Of a stretch of 64,000 bases of DNA, positions 44,473 through 55,898 are shown piece by piece. Under the pieces are notes generated by a model, which did not search any database, had not been told where the DNA came from, and saw only the letters and a program-made list of their open reading frames with translations. The position numbers and the translations under genes were made by a program. Numbering within the stretch: the first letter of the stretch is position 1; the number at the start of each line of letters is the position of its first letter. This stretch comes from Topomyia yanbarensis (lineage: Eukaryota; Arthropoda; Insecta; Diptera; Culicidae), in contig NC_080671.1 in NCBI RefSeq assembly GCF_030247195.1, forward strand, positions 7,889,343 through 7,953,342. Reading direction: 5' to 3'.

Positions 44473-45606
44473 TTCATAGAAGCATAGCGCGCTAGGTACA
44501 CAAATCTGTCTTGCTGGACTAGGGAAGCGCTATCTTCTGTGTGTAAATGCGCGATATTTTGACTAGGTTGTTCATTATTTAAATTTTTAATGCCATGATA
44601 TCAAAAGCTTTGGATTTATCTATTGGAATCTATTCGGGGCGATATGCGCAAAAAATTGAAAATTTATCGTGAGATGGCTGAATTATATGCGTTTAAAATT
44701 GGACCACTTTTCGTTACATACCATTTTTGTAGAATTTGCAACGTGCACCCCTATATCGAAAACAAAGACGTAGTCCTACGTCAAAAATGAACTTTTTATG
44801 CTGACGAGGTAGAAAGTTGGTTTCTTTGACAGTTTTAGAAATGCTCGTAATAAAGAATTTTGTTGAACTAGTTGAACTTGTTGGATTTAAAGTTATCGAT
44901 TTGTAAAGCGTTTTCTATGGCAAGATCAAATTTAGTTTTTTTTAAATATAACTTTTTCAACTGTGACTTTTCGTGCAAACTGTGCTCTAGACAAATATGG
45001 AGGCATTAAAACCACATAATATTGTTGAAGACTGTAAGTAAAAATACCCAAGTAAAAACATTACAAAATCATCTTAAAACCTTCTTACCTTTATTATGCG
45101 TAGTCCGGACATTGAAAATAGTGCCTGCTCGTCCATTTTGGTTTGCACCTTTCTCTCTTATACGCTGTTGAACTTAGTGTAAAAAATTTAAAATTCTTCA
45201 ATAACTCTAAAACGAATGAGTATTTTTACAAGAGGTGTGCGCCGCGCCGCCGATTTCAGGTAAAATTATTATATGCAGTGTTCAACAATATTTTTACATG
45301 CAGTCTTCAACAATAATTTAATTTTTACATGCAGTCTTCAACAATATTATGTAGTTTTAATACCTGAACATTTGTCTGCAGCATCGTTTGCACGAAAAGT
45401 CAACGAAAAAATCTATATTAAAAAGCTAAATTTAAGGGGTTTGCCTTAGAAAACGCTTTATAAATCGATAACATTAAGTCCTACAAGCTCAAGTTGTTCA
45501 ACAAAATTCTTCATTATGAGCATTACGAACAATTCCTCCAAAGATACCCTATGAATATATTCGATGGTTTGGCCTCTAGTGACGTTTTTGGCATTTCCGA
45601 CCACTG

Positions 45607-46410
45607 TGCGTTGCCTGCTGGCTCGTGGTGGATTCGGATTGGTTTGTAGTAGTTTTTAAGCCATCCGACTAAATTTAAACCTCTTGTATCTCGTAATCCT
45701 CATCCATTCGGAACAACCGTTAAGTTCTACTTTAGTAAGTATTGTGTTCTTGCTTATTTTGTTTTGTGTTAATCGTCATATTTTTATCCATAGCTACTTT
45801 TCCTTACTTGCTGTCCAACCTTCGCGATATATCTCACCTGCTCAGATCTGCTGCAAATATCGTACCCTGTTGAGACATGAACCGGTCCGAGGATGTCGAC
45901 CATAAGGAATTACATTTGTTTACAACCACCTACGCCGGGTTTCTTATCCTTCTTGGTGCTAGTCGTTCTGCTAGCTGGTGCTGATAACTTCTTGGTGGCA
46001 GTATTTCACCCTATACCGATGCCAATTTTCGCGATCCATTTCGCTGCCACTCTACCGGAATAATCATCGGCGGTAAAATTTTTCTAGACAACGATATCCC
46101 GATTTTCCCCAACTTCGTGTTTTTCCTCCTTAACTGCCGTTGCTAGCCCGCTGACCGACATCTGCTATCTACTCACTACTTTTGCTAATATCGAAGCTTG
46201 TCGAAACGGTAACCGATCCTTCAGAGAAGCCGTCCAACGTGCCATACATCCCTTTCCAGCCATCCTCGCAAAGTTTCGTCCTTGGTTTCTTCATTGACTT
46301 GTTTCTAAAGTGACCGAACTCAAATGACATTTTATGTGTTACGGTTTGCAGTATATTTATTTTCCTGGACAGGAAGATAAAATTTTTTTAAAAGTTATTC
46401 AAAACGATCA
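45607..46410. other. Moderately complex sequence, unassigned
   Basis: Balanced composition between 45680 and 46310, with many stops in all frames. Minus-strand text includes ATKKLSAPASRTTSTKKDKK but no recognisable domain. It could be a LINE 5' region or unique non-coding DNA. Confidence 0.35.
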
Positions 46411-46450
46411 TGGGGGGGGGGGGTTTGAACCCCCAAACCCCCCCCCCGTG
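46411..46450. repeat. G-tract/C-tract palindrome
   Basis: A run of about 12 G, TTTGAACCCCCAAA, then a run of about 10 C followed by GTGCGCGAG. The same word set appears at 42600 (G run, GTGCGC) and 60130 (TTTTGGGGGTTCAAA), indicating a dispersed family. Homopolymer lengths may be assembly-sensitive. Confidence 0.6.
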
Positions 46451-46628
46451 CGCGAGGGCCTGAATAACGTTAGTGTTAAGGAACCGGGGCACAGTCATCA
46501 CCCTCCATACAAAAGTCGGACAAAACCTTTAAAGTTGCCCGAATTTGGTGAAAACTTCACCTTAGGGTAGTTTTTTGAATTCATATTTGAAGCTCATTAT
46601 TTTTATAAATCCATATTAAGGTTCTGAG

Positions 46629-46729
46629 GTCTGATTTCTTCACCCTCGCTTATATAACTTTTAAACCAGTTTACCAGGACGTTAAAACCTGGTTTAAGCG
46701 TTAAGCGAGGGTGAAAAAATCGGCCCTTA
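46629..46729. mobile_element. Short palindromic MITE
   Basis: GATTTCTTCACCCTCGCTTA (46633-46652) is complementary to TAAGCGAGGGTGAAAAAATC (46702-46721) with one mismatch, and TTTAAACCAG/CCTGGTTTAA forms an inner stem. About 100 bp in total and non-coding. Confidence 0.75.
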
Positions 46730-46831
46730 GGGGAGTTAAGAAATCCAACAATTACGAATATAAATGCACTATATCTGAAAATCCATTTTCAAAAAATTTC
46801 TAGGCACGCAGTTTTCCACCTCCCTTCTATT

Positions 46832-47323
46832 TCATTGATGCAGACGCGTTACAAAAATTGTAAATCGATCACAGCAAGTCAAGGCTCTGCAAATGTACAT
46901 TCTCAACTTTTTCAGCGGGTTGTCAAGGTGCAGCACAAATATCCTTCCTACTGGAACTGGTAGACGGCTCCAAACGATCAAGAATTGGAAGCAGGGTCGC
47001 AGGAATTGTGGATTGACCACTCCAATATTTCGAGCTGTGTCTTCAAACCGATCACTCAAACCGCGTTATCTCGACCAAGGTGAGTTTTAATTGTTTTATC
47101 AAGCTTTTATGATTGGGGCGATAACTTATCCTTGATCATGACAATCATATTCTTTTTGTGCGTAGGCCTTCTTCTTGGTATATTTGTTTCTAGTCTGTTG
47201 CTCTATCAGATACTCACGTATTCTGTGCCCCCAAAAGTTGTCACATAGTACCTGCACGAGCTGCCACCGATAAAATCTATTGGTAGGTATCTCTTCATAA
47301 TTTGGCTCTAGAATCGTTGTCAA
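46832..47323 (-). mobile_element. BEL/Pao pol C-terminal fragment
   Basis: A minus-strand frame (47323-47126) reads PNYEEIPTNRFYRWQLVQVLCDNFWGHRIREYLIEQQTR in segments, matching the region after the integrase core in BEL/Pao (compare WRTSQILANRFWKRWLSDYL of the intact element). A second frame (47059-46832) carries LPVPVGRIFVLHLDN, matching the following P-x-x-W-x-x-GRI-x-x-x-HPG-D segment. Frameshifts separate them. It is a different, older lineage from the intact element and nothing upstream of it remains. Confidence 0.6.
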
Positions 47324-47375
47324 CGGATAATTTAATAAAAAGTGTAAACTGTACGAGATTTACTTGAATTATGTA

Positions 47376-48326
47376 TAGGGTAAGGTGGGGCAAATCCGAC
47401 CGTTGGGTAAACCCGACCCCCCTCTGTTACCGAAAATCAGAAGCACTACGCGAACTAATATCAATGTTGTCGTGTAGAGCATCGAAAATAATCATAATGG
47501 TGGTATGGCAGCATTTTATTAGTCTACATAAAGATGCTCATACGACAAAAAGTGTGTTTTTACAATTTTTGATTTGACATTTGTGCATCATTGACTACAG
47601 GATATTTCTGATTCTTAAAGTGATTACATAGTAAATGTAAGTGGATTTAAAATCTTTGATTTAAGTCCTACAAAGTGCATAGATGAATTTAGTTCAACCT
47701 TTTTCATATATTTTTTAATTGTATCGTGATGAAAAATCACGCGGTGGGGCAAATCCGACCTCAAAATGTTGGGGTAAATCCGACCGCTTTTTTGCTAAGA
47801 AAATTATTATTTATCAAATTGAAATATATTTTTATTGTTATTATTAATTATTTTTATGCAAAATGGTTCATAATAACAAACGAAAGACACAAAAACGTGA
47901 TGATTATAGTATTCGTTAAGCAATTGCTCCGATGCAAATGGGAATATCATTACGTGCTACTGCTCGTGATTTTAGCATTCCAAGATTAATATTGAACTCC
48001 ATTTTCTTCATGTTACAATTCAATAACACAACATTCATTTATCTATCATTGAAAATCCATAAAATTTGAGTAATATCCGCACTAAATCAACCAAAAACAT
48101 AGGGGGTCGGATTTACCCCACCATTTTTGAAAACAGGAAAAATGAATATTTTTGTAAAACGCTTGTATCTCAAGATATTCCGAAGATCTTAATAAAATGC
48201 TATATACAGAAAGTTGCCCAGGAGTCCAACCTTTAATTTGGTATATAAAACGACTTGATCCGATGTAAAATGTGCATTTTACAGCCAAAACCATTTACTA
48301 GGTCGGATTTGCCCCACCCTACCCTA
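47376..48326. mobile_element. TA-ended inverted-repeat element, 951 bp
   Basis: Ends TAGGGTAAGGTGGGGCAAAT and TAGGGTAGGGTGGGGCAAAT (one mismatch over 26 bp). The word GGGGCAAATCCGACC or a close variant recurs inside at about 47399, 47745, 47771, 48090 and 48302, in both orientations near the right end. Non-coding. The design (TA ends, G-rich start, iterated core) parallels the 29599-39948 element with a different core word. Confidence 0.8.
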
Positions 48327-50050
48327 CGAATTGAAAAGCGCTTCATTTGGGCACACTAAAGTTACTTTCGTAAAAATTGCCTTTGCACTATTGCCTCCCA
48401 AATTCACCCCATATTCTTCAGCAGACAAATGTTCAATAGCCTTCAGGCACAGGTACCACTTGCCTAATTGGCACCGAACCAGTAAAATCCACCTTATAAA
48501 ATACTAATACTCTGTTATAGTTTGTTTAATCGTGTTGGGAGTAAAAAAGGACCAATAAGCAAAATGGCTCTTGGTGAACACACCTGACCAGGCTTTGCAT
48601 AACTGCGCTGCATTGAGATAAAGATAAGTTTGAATGATGTAGCCGACCACCCACTCATAGCATCCCTTCGTTAAGAAATAGGTTTAGGCTGTGAAATCTC
48701 TGTGAAATGAATTTTTTCGAGGCTGGTAATTTCGGTGGCAAGCTTCAAATGATGCCCCGCTTTGACTTTTATTCTCATTGACTCTCGAAACTCCGAATTC
48801 GCCGAATACATTAAAACGATACGCTTCTCCTTATACTTCTCTTTGCAGTTCCGGTACAAAACACACATCAAAGGCAAGATGCGTTATAATTCCGAAAGTA
48901 ATTGATTGTCTCATGTCATGGACCAAAATGATTCGTACTGAACAGCCACGCTGACGACTACAGAATGAGGAAGCCCTGATATGACATCATCGGCCAACAC
49001 ACCAGGTACGATTGCACTGGCGGATCCAGAATCACGCCCCCTCTTCCTTTTCAGCCAAAAGCTGTTTTGGTAAATTGGTATTTGCATTTCCTTCTGATGT
49101 TGGTCTGAGCAATAATATGGGCTTATAATTTGCATGGAGTCATGTAGTAAGCTATTAGTCGGACATGTCGCAATTTCATCACTTGAACTTCGTTGAGAAC
49201 AGCTGTGTAGTAGTTCTTTCAAATCTCAAATGAAATTGATCCCACTGCTCTTTATTGTGACATTTTTGTCACTGTCACTAATCATCACGAAAAGAGGAAT
49301 GGGTACGAACATGTTAAACATCGGAAACCTGGTGTGACTTCCTACAGCAGAAATATATAGTGCATTGTTTGCCTTCGCACAATGTGTAAGTATCAAAATG
49401 GATAGAACATTTTTACTAGGAACCCTTTCCAGAATATTTGCAGCTCGTGTATGCAAAATTCAATTCTTAAAGGCAAAATTCAACTAAATGTACATTTATC
49501 AGACTCAGACTTTTGTTTTAGATCTGTAAATTAAATTTATATTTCATGTTACAGTTTCAGAAATTTCAATCTTTTCGGCTTCAGTACGAAAATAAACATT
49601 CAGTGCCACATAAAATTAAGGATTTCTGTTAAAAGTACTTATAAATCAGAAATATTTCCGATCCTTCAGGATGAATTATTCTGAACGATTCCGAGCACAT
49701 GTCAAACCGATTATCGAAACTAAGAAGCCAAGCATTAAAGGCTAAATTATTTAGACATGGGTCACTTTCAAATGTGTGTATTTTTTAAACTTTTCTTCAA
49801 ACGACAGATTTTTTAAGGACGAAAAAGGTAGCAGCATCTTATTTCATAAATCAAATCATTCAACGGTAATTCATAGAATTATCTTTAGTTTTCGTGTCAT
49901 TGTTTCTATATAACGGAAAGGGTATCAATTTGGCGTATTCAGCCCTTTTGGAATTAACTGACTCCATTGTCGCTGTAGCATTGTACGACGTCTGTGTTAT
50001 TATGACAGATGGTTAGATAGAACTAAAACTAAACTAGGCCGTCATAGGAC
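48327..50050. other. Unassigned sequence, minus-strand open stretches
   Basis: Three successive minus-strand frames (49456-49226, 49222-48911, 48877-48671) are open for 68-103 codons each. The first has a hydrophobic run and NALYISAVGS, faintly like the start of an insect UDP-glycosyltransferase. No later UGT motif is found, so I do not call a gene. They could be remnants of a small pseudogene. Confidence 0.3.
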
Positions 50051-50056
50051 TTAATG

Positions 50057-50225
50057 ATGGGTAAAATCCATTTGTTGAGGCACTTCCTAATAAATACTTC
50101 CGATTACATAGTCTTATTCGTCACAAAATCGCTGGTTTTTTTGCCGCAGGAGTACATTCCGTGCCAAATCATAACTTTTTTGTGGACTTCTTCACGAAAA
50201 CAATCTTCTAGGAACCTGAACCTTG
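50057..50225 (-). mobile_element. Tc1/mariner-group transposase fragment
   Basis: Minus-strand text reads KKVMIWHGMYSCGKKTSDFV, then SEVFIRKCLNKWILP after a stop, corresponding to the KKVMVWQAICSCG ... YIKECLxKRLLPF segment between the first two catalytic acids of DD37E-type transposases. Only this segment is recognisable. Older and separate from the element at 2874. Confidence 0.6.
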
Positions 50226-50618
50226 CCGTGAGCTGGTGCCTTGTAGAACTTGAGCCCGTCGATCTAGTCACATCCATCGAGTTTCGTCAGCACGTGGTGG
50301 TACTGCCTATGGGCCCGTGTTCAGAACGAAATTTGATATTTGAGAATGGGTTGTTTACTTGAGCGGAAATTTGTCAAATTTCGTCAAATAATAATCCGAG
50401 GTACTGTGATCAGCCTTCATTTTCCGAATGACCTTAAACCGTAGTTGACAATCAACGGTTCCACTCCGACACTCGGATTGCATTTAGCGGACAGTTGTTA
50501 AAATTTCCTCGCACTTTTTATTCACTCGGTCCCGAATGTTGTCCAACTCTATGTAACTGTGCATAATTATTTTTCTTTTCTCTTCCTGCTTGAGAAATAT
50601 CTCTAGTTGTAGACCAAC

Positions 50619-50841
50619 ATGTGAAAAGTGCGTAAGTGCAAATGAGAGTTTACGTTCTCTTCCATCAATTACTCGGCCGCTTTTACCGTTGCTGCTTAAT
50701 TCTTAGCATAGTACGCTAGACGAAATCAGAGTCTTATATACTGAAAAAATGTTGAGAAGTTTCATGATGAAGCTATAGTAATCGAAAGAGAAAGTAAACA
50801 CAGAGAGGCTCTCATTTGCACTTAAGCCCTTTTCACGTGTG
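50619..50841. mobile_element. MITE with GTGAAAAG ends
   Basis: CATGTGAAAAGTGCGTAAGT and the complement of the right end (CACGTGAAAAGGGCTTAAGT) match at 17 of 20, continuing through GCAAATGAGAG. Encloses 223 non-coding bp about 400 bp from the mariner fragment; a relationship between the two is possible but not shown. Confidence 0.75.
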
Positions 50842-51254
50842 GATCTAGAAATAACAAAATGCTTTAAAAGGCTCGCATATTCGACCATTGGGAGCGCTGC
50901 TAACGCCAAATTTAAATTGTCCGTTTCTAAATGTTCTAGCTATTCGAATTAAATATTTGCAGGGCATCATCATGTTACCATAGAACATTTTTACAAACAT
51001 GACGGCATATATCGAATGAACCAAAAATCAATTGTCTTAGGTGACTTCTTTACGTGAAACCTATAGACATTTCATTAAGATTGAGCCTACCTTATATCAT
51101 AAGATATCGGATTCCAACCAACTGGCCAACGACAGCATGTTGTCGAATATCAACAGACTGACCTTTAAATCTACTTGGACTGGAGCTGGATTTTTCTTAA
51201 TTTTTTAATTTGCATTTCGTTGAACGAAGGAATTTACATATGACACGCCCAGAA

Positions 51255-51640
51255 TAAAAATGAAAGTCAAAAAATAGGTAGAGAGAAACGATAAACAAAA
51301 AGTCGAGCCGAAAAATGTAACTGAGAAATCTCCGACGAAAAATGACAAGTAATTTCTTCCGAGGAAAAATGAAACTCAAATATGTTTGGACAAAAACGAT
51401 AAACAAAAAGTCGCGACGGAAATTGTTATTGAGAAAGGTTCGAAGAAAACTGTTGATCAGATTCTCCCGAGGAAAAATGTGACTCAAAAAAATTCGAAGA
51501 AAATTGGTAGATTGGCGGAAAATAATGGCTGAGAAAGTTCTGAACAAAAATGTCGATCAGAGTTTCCCGAAATAAAATGAAACTCAAAAAAATTTGAGGA
51601 AAAATGTCAATCAGTTTTTAGCGAATAAAAATGAAACTAC
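51255..51640. repeat. Degenerate A-rich tandem repeat
   Basis: Units such as CGATAAACAAAAAGTCG (51290 and 51400), CCGAGGAAAAATG and TTCGAAGAAAA recur at about 30-60 bp steps within a roughly 107-bp higher-order unit. The minus-strand 116-codon frame here is a by-product, with Phe/Arg/Leu-rich repeats (FLxxIFxR). Not a credible protein. Confidence 0.65.
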
Positions 51641-53600
51641 AACACGGAGAAAATTTTTCTTCGGAATTAAGTAGGACGCCGAAGACGCGAAAAAGTACAA
51701 ATTACTTTTTGGGTGTTTTTTCGCAGTTATGACGTTATGAACGACATTCTATGTACTTTTGAATAAAAAAATCAACGATCACCGACTTTTTGGAACCTTT
51801 TTCCAGGTATTTCAAAATTATTTAGAACCTCTGTCCTATCAAAATAATAGTTCTAGTATAGTGTTACCTAAAATGAGTATAAATTCTCTCAACTTGACTC
51901 AAAGTCCTGCATGCTGTTAACAGTACGGGTAGGACTAGTATGGGTTAGGGTGTCCCAAAATGACATCATGTTAAAAAAGTCATCGGGCTCACTTCTTAAA
52001 TGAAAGGTTAGGGTATTGGGACCAGTTTCTTCTTCGGAGTGAGTTTGCTAAAACGCTTCCTACTGGTGGCAACTTTTGATTTTTTGAAAAATGGGCCGAT
52101 TTTGGATAAAATTGCAAATTTATGCGTGTTGAAGTGGTCCTGAACTGTCTTAGATTTTTTTCAGCATTTTTAATTTTTCTGGAGATCCAAACGGAGAAGT
52201 TTGGTTAGTTAGTTTGTACAAATTTGGAATTATAAGAGCGGCAGGGCCATTAAAACTTAGTAAAAAGTGAAATTCTTGGTGTTTTTCAGTATTTTTTCTT
52301 CAAAACTGGGTATCTACAGAATTTTAAAAGTACAGAAAACACTATATAGTTGAGCCGAATTCAAGGGCGTAATTTTGCTGAAGAAAGTGTATAGCTACGG
52401 CCAATGGGGTATAATTCATTTACGTTTTTGTTAAATAACCTTTTGACATTTTATGATATTCATAAAAAAATAACACTGTTCTACAAAATAAAACAACTTA
52501 AGTGGGCTTAGTCCGCATATTATTTTTCGGAAAATAGAAGGAAAATGATGAAAAATGGCGTTTTTCGCTTGTCTCTAGTACATCAGAATCGGTTTTTATG
52601 AGCACTTGACGTTTTTTTTAAATATTTTCTATACTAATAGCCACCTAGCGGGTTTAAAAACCACTAAAATTAAACAAATATGTCGAGTTAATGGCAAGTT
52701 ATGGCGTATATTTGAAGGCTGAATTGCTTAACGTACTTACATTTTGTATATAAAGTCTTATTTTCATGTTAGTAACTTTGAAGTGGAGAAAAATGCAGAA
52801 GAGTGAGGTGAGTGTTGAAAAACTGATATATCAGTGAAATTAAAAGGGTATCAATTTAAAGGTGGCCTCGGTCGAGTATGTAGATCATTCGATTTTAATG
52901 AATAGTTTACTGACACATGGCATTTATTTGGAAAAATGGTACCTTGTTCTTTGCGTATCTTCTCAGCTTGGCTTCAAATCAGCAGTCATGCTAGGAAACA
53001 ATATTGGTGCATTACTGTAAATACTGTTTTTTGGAGATGTATTTGTGGTTTTCAACGAAAACTAGTGTACGCCAATGAATTGTATCTATACCTTGTTTTC
53101 AATAGATTTATTTGACAGAGACGATTGCGTTACCACAACTAAGCCGTGGATTTTTTAAGTTTTTACCATAGGTAACACTAAAAAATATTAAGAGTGTCTG
53201 TCTGCCAGATCTAGTTGACGTAGCTGCTGCTGCGAGTTGAGATCCTTTTCTTTGGCGGTGAGATATTAGTATCCTTATCTGTTGCAGCTTGGGGGTCATT
53301 TAGTCTGCCTTCTCTCGCGATATTGTTCACATCCATGTCATCATTGGTACTGCTTTCTTGCTGTACACGGTAAGAGATTCTTATTTGTTTCATATTCTTG
53401 CACGGACAAAAAAAATGTTCCTAAACTCGTAAATAAAGTGCCATGCATTCTGGAACAACCACGTTTTTAGGTTACGAAAACAGGACCATGTACAAAAATC
53501 ATGGCTTTTAAAATTATGTTCAATTTCCCTTTAGTAACGCCCGCGTAACGCTTTTATTAGTGGAAATATTTGTTTTTGTTTTGTGAAATTAAGTCATGTT
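51641..53600. other. AT-rich non-coding sequence, probable old repeats
   Basis: Starts of the form GGGTTAGGGTGTCCCAAAATGACATCATG (51949) and text on GGTGGCAACTTTTGA look like an interspersed element, but I cannot find its other end. No coding frame of note. Confidence 0.4.
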
Positions 53601-53619
53601 TTCCGACATGTCATTACCA

Positions 53620-54490
53620 AATAGATTTTCTGTACGTGAATTAGTACACAATTCTACGGACAATATTCATAAAACCAAAGGTTGACTTATGATGTTATTC
53701 ATAGATTCAGGAACATTAGTTTACAAAATCAAATCAGTCTGGATACTTTCTCGTGAGCTATTTCATCAAATACGAAATTTTATTCATAAATCCTCGTGAA
53801 TTAATACATGATTCTTAATATATTAGTCAAAATCCAATATCCGTACTCGAGAAATAGTATACAAAACCATTAAATATTATTCACGTATTCGTGAACTGGT
53901 TCATTATTCCTAGTATACTAGTTATGATTTACCAATCTCACCCGTGAAATATTTCACGAAATTAGTCAATATTTTTCATGTATTTGTGAACTGGTTCATG
54001 ATTTTTAGTATAAAAGCCCCGTTTAACCATTCGTGGTCGTGAAATAGTTCACGAAATCATGAAATATTATTCATGTATTCGTGAACTGGTTCATGATCCC
54101 TAGTATGCTAGTCATGATTTACCAACCTTGCCCGTGAAATATTACACAAGGTCATGCAATATTTTTCATGTGCTCGTGAACTGGTTCATGATTTTTGGTA
54201 TAATAGCCACAATTTACCATTCGTGGTCGTGAAATAGTTCACGAAATCATAAAATATTATTCATGCATTCATGAACTGAAAGTCATGACTTACCATTCGT
54301 GCTGGTGAAGTAGTTTGCGAAATCATAAAATATTTTTCATGTATTCGTGAACTGGTCCATAATTCCTAGCACATTAGTCACGACTGACTATTCGTTTACG
54401 AAAAATATTTCACAAAATCATGAAATATTATTCATGGGTTCGTGAACTAGTTCATAATCGCTAGTACTTGACCTACGATCTATCTTGCGT
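53620..54490. repeat. About 94-bp palindrome-rich tandem array
   Basis: The word GTGAACTGGTTCATGA or a close variant recurs at about 53895, 53988, 54081, 54178, (54271 truncated), 54345 and 54441, a period of 93-97 bp. Further diverged units extend left to about 53620. Each unit contains dyads: TCGTGAAATAGTTCACGA, and ATCATGAAATATTATTCATG. A lone diverged unit reappears at 55612-55720. The array may be part of an LTR. Confidence 0.85.
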
Positions 54491-55611
54491 TCTTGTGATA
54501 TTCAGAGGATATCCCTAATCATTATCAATTTCATGCAACTTGGTTGTAACAAGTGGTTTAGTTTCGTCCAAGACTGTTGAGATTTTCGCGTTTCGTAATT
54601 TTTGTGTTTATTTGTGTATAGTGAGTGTAAAGAAAATAAATGTAAGATCTAACGGTAAGCAGCCCGCCCAACACCCACATAACACGCAGCCATCCATCAC
54701 ATGCAGCAGTTTCCACCACCAACCACTGGTAGCGCATATCGAAGGAAGTAGGCGGCCATGGAGGGTGGCGATAACCACACAACTATAAGGACAGAATGGG
54801 CCGGAATATGTGGACGACTGAGGGGTCAACGGTCGAGGTTCGAGGTGAACGACCAGGACTAAAAACGCCATTAGCCCGGTAACCACCTAGCAAAGCGGTA
54901 CGAAAAGTTTAAGTGGAAGATAAAGTTTTGAGCAGTGATTGCATTTAAGTGACGAAAGAGGAAGCGAATAAGGAGAAGACAAACAAGTAATGTCCCTTCC
55001 AAGTAGAACTTCCCAAACCAACCCGACCGTACCCACTGCAATATTTAAAGTCCTACCTCAACTGTTCCAACAGGACCCTTCGGTTTTACCCTAGGAAACC
55101 TCCAGAGTGTGCTAGACCGCCGGGGTTTCCCGACCCGTCAACCATCATAAAAGCGCGATATAGTTGCGACCGCCATCGCGGAGTCAAGGCCGACGCCACT
55201 CCTATCGGCCTCCTAAAAGCTGCCTGGATACGTTACCACTTACAGGCCAGCACAGCAGGGATTACCAAGGCAACGAGACACCGTTAACAACCAACGTAGA
55301 TTCCGTGGCCGCCCCGCGAGCTACGACGAACACCACTGAGCACGACGGCGAAGCAGCAGTAGCAGAAGGGGCCCCGAAACATCAGCAGGTGTAGTGCCAC
55401 CATCGGCACCCGAGGTAGGAGTAGCTAAAGAAAGTGGGAAAAGTGCTCAACCAACAGAAGAATAAAAAGTGACATCGATATCCGGAAATATAGTGGGTTT
55501 TTACTTAAAGGTCAAACAACCGTTTTCTTGGCAATAGTTCGCGATCGCAAGCCTTCCCTGAGAAGTGTAGAGGGGGGTCTCATAAGTGCTGGGAGTAACG
55601 ACCCCGCCAGG
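54491..55611 (+). other. Possible LTR-retrotransposon leader region
   Basis: GC-richer than the flanks, no long frame. It lies between the 94-bp array and a lone diverged unit at 55612, and ends with a purine-rich stretch (GAGAAGTGTAGAGGGGGG) 45 bp before that unit. This would fit the untranslated interior of an LTR element that lost its genes, with array-bearing LTRs on either side. No protein motif supports this. Confidence 0.3.
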
Positions 55612-55898
55612 TTACATGGTCATGAAATTTTTATGGGAACTATTTCACAAAATCTAGAGTATATTATTCATAGAATCATGTTTCTTCCATGCACTATTCC
55701 ATGAAATGTCATCAGCTGCCAGCGACCAGCAAGAGGCACGAGCAGTAGATATAAGAAAACTATTAGGATTGATTTGATTTGCTAACTACCGCGTTTGTTC
55801 TAGATTATCATGAGATGTTACAAATAGACTCCGCCGTGGGGATTTTTTGGTGATGAAAAAGTTGAGAATATGTTCAGCGCAGCTGGATACTTACACGT

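Larger units (their letters stand above)
42924..44786 (-). repeat. Long dispersed repeat, copy B
   Basis: Same orientation and same ends as copy A (25613-27033), with small indels plus a 392-bp insertion at 43437-43828 that copy A lacks. It interrupts the left arm of a foldback element, so it arrived later. The conserved promoter motifs lie at 44420-44472. Two copies 17 kb apart in the same orientation could be LTR-like, but the DNA between shows no matching retroviral genes. Confidence 0.85.
42774..45606. mobile_element. Foldback element interrupted by repeat copy B
   Basis: The left end (42774-42866: TCGGAAACCCCAAAAACG, CCAAACCATCGAATATATTCA) is the reverse complement of the right end (45518-45605). 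The left arm then resumes at about 44836 (TGCTCGTAATAAAGAATTTTGTTGAAC) and continues to 45052, pairing with 45262-45530. The arm is therefore about 300 bp once the roughly 1.97-kb interruption is removed. The right terminus CAGTGGTCGGAAATGCC (minus strand) is hAT-like. No matching 8-bp duplication was found, so the superfamily is a guess. Confidence 0.7.

Noticed and set aside
45607..46310. Host exon or histone-like gene on the minus strand
   Set aside because: A Lys/Ser/Thr-rich piece (KKLSAPASRTTSTKKDKK) recalls basic chromatin proteins, but stops lie close on both sides and no family domain is present.
48671..49456. UDP-glycosyltransferase or receptor pseudogene on the minus strand
   Set aside because: Only a hydrophobic run and a short ALYISAVGS phrase are suggestive. 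No UGT signature motif, no consistent exon structure, and frames change between pieces.
51197..51547. 116-codon minus-strand frame
   Set aside because: Its Phe/Arg/Leu periodicity is the translation of a degenerate A-rich tandem repeat, not a protein.
53620..54490. CRISPR-like array of regular repeats
   Set aside because: Units are about 94 bp and directly contiguous, with no unique spacers. The surrounding DNA is eukaryotic and no cas-like genes exist.
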